From Burkholderia glumae LMG 2196 = ATCC 33617 (GTDB lineage Bacteria; Pseudomonadota; Gammaproteobacteria; Burkholderiales; Burkholderiaceae), in NCBI RefSeq assembly GCF_000960995.1, contig NZ_CP009435.1:1426001-1490000 (forward strand): 64,000 nucleotides of DNA, given 5' to 3'. The position numbers and the translations under genes are program-made. The notes under the pieces were generated by a model. It ran no database searches. It was not told the origin of the DNA and was given only the letters and a program-made list of their open reading frames with translations. Below, one piece after another: positions 61,063 to 64,000 of this stretch (position 1 is its first letter; each line of letters starts with the position of its first letter).

Positions 61063-62757
61063 TCAGGCGCCGGCGGTGTCGGCCTGCGGCGCGACGTGGA
61101 TGCGGCTTTGCACGACGCGGAAGCGGTTTGCGACGAACGCCGCGTCGGCGAGCGCGGCGTTCGCGGCCGGGTTCGCGCCGGTGGCGTGGAAGTCGGAGAA
61201 GGCGGCCGACTGGTTTACGAATACGCCGCCCGTCAGGTTGATCGACAGCGCGACGCCGCCGCGGATCGCCGCGTCGTGCGCCTGCTCGATCACCGCCGCG
61301 TCGGTGCTGTAGACCGACAGGGTCAGCGCGCCGCATTCGGCCGCAATGCCGCCTGCCAGGTCGAGCGACTGCGCGGTCGAGTCGGTCGCGATCACGAACG
61401 AGATCGGGCCGAACCACTCGCGCGTGAAGATGCCTCGGTCGCCCGCGTCGAGCTGCACGACGAGCGGCGTACGGATGCGGGCCCGCGGATGGGCCGGGTG
61501 TTCGAGCGCGACGCTATCGGCCAGCACCTTGCCGAGCCCGCGCGCCTCGTCGATGCGCGCGATCACGCCGTCGTTCTGGATCGCGCCGAGCAGCTCGACG
61601 GCGCGCGCGGGATCGGCACCGAGCTTGCTTACGGCGCCGGCGATCGCCTGCGCGATCTCGTCAAAGCTCAGCTTGCCGTCCGGCGTCTCGATGCCGTCGC
61701 GCGGCACATAGATGTTCTGCGGCGCGGTACACATCTGGCCGGCATACAGCGCCAGCGAGAACGCGATGTTGCGCACCGCGCCCTTCAGGTCGTCGGCCGA
61801 GTCGATGACGATCTGGTTGACGCCGGCCTTCTCCGTATACACCTGCGCCTGGCGCGCGTGACGCTCGAGCCAGTTGCCGTGCTCGCTGCTGCCCGTGAAG
61901 TCGATCAGCTTGATGTCGGGGCGCACCGCGAGCGCCTGCACGAGTGCGCCGTCGTCGGGGTCGGTCGCCAGCAGCGTGACGACGTTCGGATCGAAGCCGG
62001 CCTCGCGCAGCACCTCGCGCGCGATGCGCACCGTGATCGCGAGCGGCAGGATCGCGCCCGGATGCGGCTTGACGATCACCGTATTGCCGGTCGCGAGATC
62101 GGCGAACAGGCCCGGGTAGCCGTTCCAGGTCGGGAACGTGCAGCAGCCGAGCACGAGGCCGGTGCCGCGCGGCACGATCGTGTAGCGCTTCTGCATCGCG
62201 AGCGGCGGGTTCTTGCCTTGCGGCTTTTCCCAGTGGGCGTCGGCCGGGATCTTGCGCAGCGCGTCCCAGGCGTAGGCCACCGCTTCCAGCGCGCGGTCCT
62301 GCGCGTGCGGGCCGCCGGCCTGGAACGCCATCATGAAGGCTTGGCCGGTGGTATGCATCACGGCGTTGGCCAGTTCGAAGCTGGCGCGGTTGAGGCGAGC
62401 CAGGATTTCCAGGCTCACGCCGATCCAGGCGCTCGGGCCGGCCGCGCGCCAGGCCGGCTGGGCCGCCGCCGCCGCTGCCGCGAGCTGGTCCGGCGTCGCC
62501 GCCGGATAACGAATGCCGAGCGCAAAACCATACGGCGACAGCTCGGCGCCTACCTCGCCGCCCGTGCCCGGCTGGTCGAGCGCGAAGCGTTGGCCGAGCT
62601 GGGCCTTGAAGGCGGCCTCGCCATCCGCCGCCGCGCTTTCCCCGTACACTTTGGGGCTAGGCATTTCCGCGAACGGACTCCAGTAACCACGGGTTTCAAT
62701 GGCGGACAAGGCCCGCTGCAAAGTGGCTTCGTGCTTCGTGAAGAGGGGATGGGTCAT
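61063..62757 (-). CDS. paaN: PaaN-type aldehyde dehydrogenase of phenylacetate catabolism
   Basis: The 564-residue aldehyde dehydrogenase superfamily protein has the cofactor segment VLGCCTFPTWNGYPGLFADLATGNTVIVKPHP and the nucleophile region LYAGQMCTAPQNIYVPRDG. It matches the PaaN family of phenylacetate clusters. It lacks the C-terminal MaoC-like hydratase domain that opens the oxepin ring in E. coli PaaZ (about 680 residues), so ring hydrolysis must be done by a separate hydratase. It leads the leftward paa genes and is divergent from an enoyl-CoA hydratase across a palindromic operator. Confidence 0.9.
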   Translation of the reverse strand: MTHPLFTKHEATLQRALSAIETRGYWSPFAEMPSPKVYGESAAADGEAAFKAQLGQRFALDQPGTGGEVGAELSPYGFALGIRYPAATPDQLAAAAAAAQPAWRAAGPSAWIGVSLEILARLNRASFELANAVMHTTGQAFMMAFQAGGPHAQDRALEAVAYAWDALRKIPADAHWEKPQGKNPPLAMQKRYTIVPRGTGLVLGCCTFPTWNGYPGLFADLATGNTVIVKPHPGAILPLAITVRIAREVLREAGFDPNVVTLLATDPDDGALVQALAVRPDIKLIDFTGSSEHGNWLERHARQAQVYTEKAGVNQIVIDSADDLKGAVRNIAFSLALYAGQMCTAPQNIYVPRDGIETPDGKLSFDEIAQAIAGAVSKLGADPARAVELLGAIQNDGVIARIDEARGLGKVLADSVALEHPAHPRARIRTPLVVQLDAGDRGIFTREWFGPISFVIATDSTAQSLDLAGGIAAECGALTLSVYSTDAAVIEQAHDAAIRGGVALSINLTGGVFVNQSAAFSDFHATGANPAANAALADAAFVANRFRVVQSRIHVAPQADTAGA

Positions 62758-62810
62758 GACGGCAGCCTGGTTGAGGGGACGAGGGCGTTCGTGCGGACGT
62801 AATTAATTAA

Positions 62811-62826
62811 CCGACCGGTTGGTCGG
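62811..62826. promoter_or_regulatory. Palindromic operator, PaaR-like, in paa intergenic region
   Basis: CCGACC-GGTT-GGTCGG is a perfect 6-base inverted repeat flanked by AATTAATTAA (62801-62810). It sits between paaN and the divergent hydratase gene. TetR-family PaaR regulators of betaproteobacterial phenylacetate genes bind motifs of this CCGACC/GGTCGG type. One site here could control both directions. The paaR gene is not in the window. Confidence 0.72.
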
Positions 62827-62892
62827 CAAATGTTAGCATCCTTCCCGGCGCGTGTGCGCAATGAATGACGTTTCTTTGATGAGGAGACAGCG

Positions 62893-63669
62893 ATGGCTTA
62901 TGAAAACCTCCTGGTGGAGACCCGCGGACGTGTCGGGCTGATCACGCTGCATCGTCCGAAGGCGCTGAACGCATTGAACGACGCCCTGATGGACGAACTC
63001 GGTGCGGCGCTCAAAGCGTTCGACGCCGACGAAGCGATCGGCGCGATCGTGCTGACCGGTAGCGAGAAGGCATTCGCGGCCGGCGCCGACATCGGGATGA
63101 TGGCCAACTACTCGTATATGGACGTCTACAAGGGCGACTACATCACCCGCAACTGGGAGACGATCCGGCAGATCCGCAAGCCGATCCTCGCGGCCGTGGC
63201 GGGGTTCGCACTGGGCGGCGGCTGCGAGCTCGCGATGATGTGCGACATCATCATCGCGGCCGACACGGCGAAGTTCGGCCAGCCCGAGATCCGGCTCGGC
63301 GTGATGCCAGGCGCGGGTGGTACGCAGCGGCTGCCGCGCGCGGTGTCGAAGGCCAAGGCCATGGATATGTGCCTGACCGCGCGCTTCATGGAGGCCGAAG
63401 AGGCGGAGCGCGCCGGGCTCGTGTCACGCGTGGTGCCGGCCGCCTCGTTGCTCGATGAGGCGCTCGCGGCTGCCACGACGATTGCCGAATTCTCGCTGCC
63501 GGCAGTGATGATGGTGAAGGAGTCGGTCAATCGTGCCTATGAGACGACGCTTTCGGAGGGCGTGCATTTCGAACGGCGCGTGTTCCATTCGATCTTCGCC
63601 ACCGAGGATCAGAAGGAAGGCATGGCGGCCTTCGTCGAGAAACGCAAGCCCGTGTTCAAACATCGTTGA
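62893..63669 (+). CDS. Enoyl-CoA hydratase (PaaF-like)
   Basis: The 258-residue crotonase has both catalytic glutamates of true hydratases, in GFALGGGCELAMMCD and PEIRLGVMPGAGGTQRLPR, and the oxyanion segment AAGADIGMM. It hydrates enoyl-CoA double bonds. Its position across the PaaR-type operator from paaN suggests the beta-oxidation-like lower phenylacetate steps (PaaF role), but a general fatty-acid role is possible. GAGGAGA lies 8 bases before ATG 62893. A strong terminator follows. Confidence 0.88.
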   Translation: MAYENLLVETRGRVGLITLHRPKALNALNDALMDELGAALKAFDADEAIGAIVLTGSEKAFAAGADIGMMANYSYMDVYKGDYITRNWETIRQIRKPILAAVAGFALGGGCELAMMCDIIIAADTAKFGQPEIRLGVMPGAGGTQRLPRAVSKAKAMDMCLTARFMEAEEAERAGLVSRVVPAASLLDEALAAATTIAEFSLPAVMMVKESVNRAYETTLSEGVHFERRVFHSIFATEDQKEGMAAFVEKRKPVFKHR

Positions 63670-63746
63670 GCACGATGGCGTGTGCCATGATGGTTGCGTC
63701 CGCAACCTGATTGCGCGCCTCCCCGTTTCCGATCAAGGGCTTACGA

Positions 63747-63787
63747 CCAAGGGCGCCGCGCGAGCGGCGCCCTTGGTGCCGTTTTTT
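63747..63787 (+). terminator. Rho-independent terminator after the enoyl-CoA hydratase gene
   Basis: CCAAGGGCGCCGC and GCGGCGCCCTTGG form a perfect 13-base stem with loop GCGA, followed after 5 bases by a run of six T (63782-63787). Confidence 0.88.
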
Positions 63788-63810
63788 GGGGTTTTTCTTC
63801 ACGAAAGCGC

Positions 63811-63839
63811 TTGCAGGAAGCGTGGGGCGTGCTTAGAAT
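63811..63839 (+). promoter_or_regulatory. Strong sigma-70 promoter near the window end
   Basis: TTGCAG (63811-63816), exactly 17 bases, and TAGAAT (63834-63839) form a strong promoter reading rightward. No ORF with a ribosome-binding site starts in the remaining 160 bases, so the transcript runs past the window edge. Confidence 0.7.
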
Positions 63840-63982
63840 CACGCCTCTTTCGCGCTGCCGGAAACGCGGCGCGGAGAGGGAAGCGAGGTGGGAGAAGCAA
63901 GGCGCCGAAGTTGGGCAGCCAGTGGACCCGGCCGAAGGGAAGTGATCAGCGAAGAAGTGGATCGCGGCGAGCAAAAAAGTAG

Positions 63983-63988
63983 TTGACG
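63983..63988 (+). promoter_or_regulatory. Second -35 element at the window end
   Basis: TTGACG preceded by GCAAAAAAGTAG is a strong -35 with an A-tract upstream. Its -10 would fall near 64006, outside the window. With the promoter at 63811 this makes a tandem pair, a layout common before rRNA or other highly expressed operons; the gene itself is not visible. Confidence 0.5.
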
Positions 63989-64000
63989 CGCTGCGAAACG

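Noticed and set aside
61063..62757. Assignment as full-length bifunctional PaaZ
   Set aside because: The C-terminal MaoC hydratase domain is absent and the protein ends about 115 residues early relative to E. coli PaaZ.
63533..63982. A 149-codon frame after the enoyl-CoA hydratase
   Set aside because: It starts inside the hydratase in another phase and runs through the terminator and promoter elements.

Overview
The window is a GC-rich (roughly 70 percent by eye) stretch of a Burkholderia-type betaproteobacterial chromosome. The evidence is the set of gene neighbourhoods: hemA-prfA-prmC-grxD-ubiX, rpe-gph-trpE with trpGDC, a T6SS locus in the order tssF-G-H-A then ompA-tagF-tssM, and a paa cluster. 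I cannot name the species from sequence alone. I see no insertion sequence, prophage, CRISPR array, tRNA or rRNA gene. Apart from the T6SS locus the content is mostly core.

Layout. Bases 1-14614 hold the distal part of a type VI secretion locus: tssF (cut by the window edge), tssG, tssH/clpV and tssA on the + strand; an OmpA-like protein, tagF and tssM on the - strand; then an M15 peptidase (TagX-like) divergent from a bitopic Cys-tailed protein of unknown role. Sheath, Hcp, baseplate and TssJKL genes are not in the window and presumably lie upstream. Bases 15000-26470 hold a ZntB-like transporter, a quinone reductase/LysR pair, a lipoprotein, two methyltransferases, a TetR/MFS pair, a nitroreductase and an Hsp70-like protein. 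Bases 26661-31000 hold cspA with a long leader, an amino-acid permease, a DODA-type dioxygenase and the start of the housekeeping block. From 30019 to 34368 ubiX, grxD, prmC, prfA and hemA all read leftward.

Bases 34979-48800 hold pepP, a HAD hydrolase, ettA, ychF, a UbiH-family hydroxylase, dsbC, an M61 peptidase, azoR, ung and a CYTH protein. Bases 48817-56470 hold the tryptophan genes. rpe and gph lead into a 24-codon leader peptide (trpL) with three Trp codons, followed by a hairpin and a U-run and then trpE. This is a probable transcription attenuator. An MFS gene separates trpE from trpGDC, and trpG has its own promoter-like region with a short ORF ending Gly-Trp-Arg. Bases 58392-63669 hold phenylacetate catabolism genes (paaK, paaI, paaG, paaN and a divergent enoyl-CoA hydratase) around a palindromic operator of the kind bound by TetR-family PaaR. 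The window ends in tandem promoter-like sequences for a gene beyond its edge.

Regulatory DNA is the least obvious content. Clear inverted repeats lie in five promoter regions: lysR/qor, tetR/MFS, azoR, paa and tagX/tagY. The trp leader and the cspA leader are the best-supported RNA-level controls. Starts were chosen by ribosome-binding sites, gene overlap and family length, and often differ from the longest possible reading frame.
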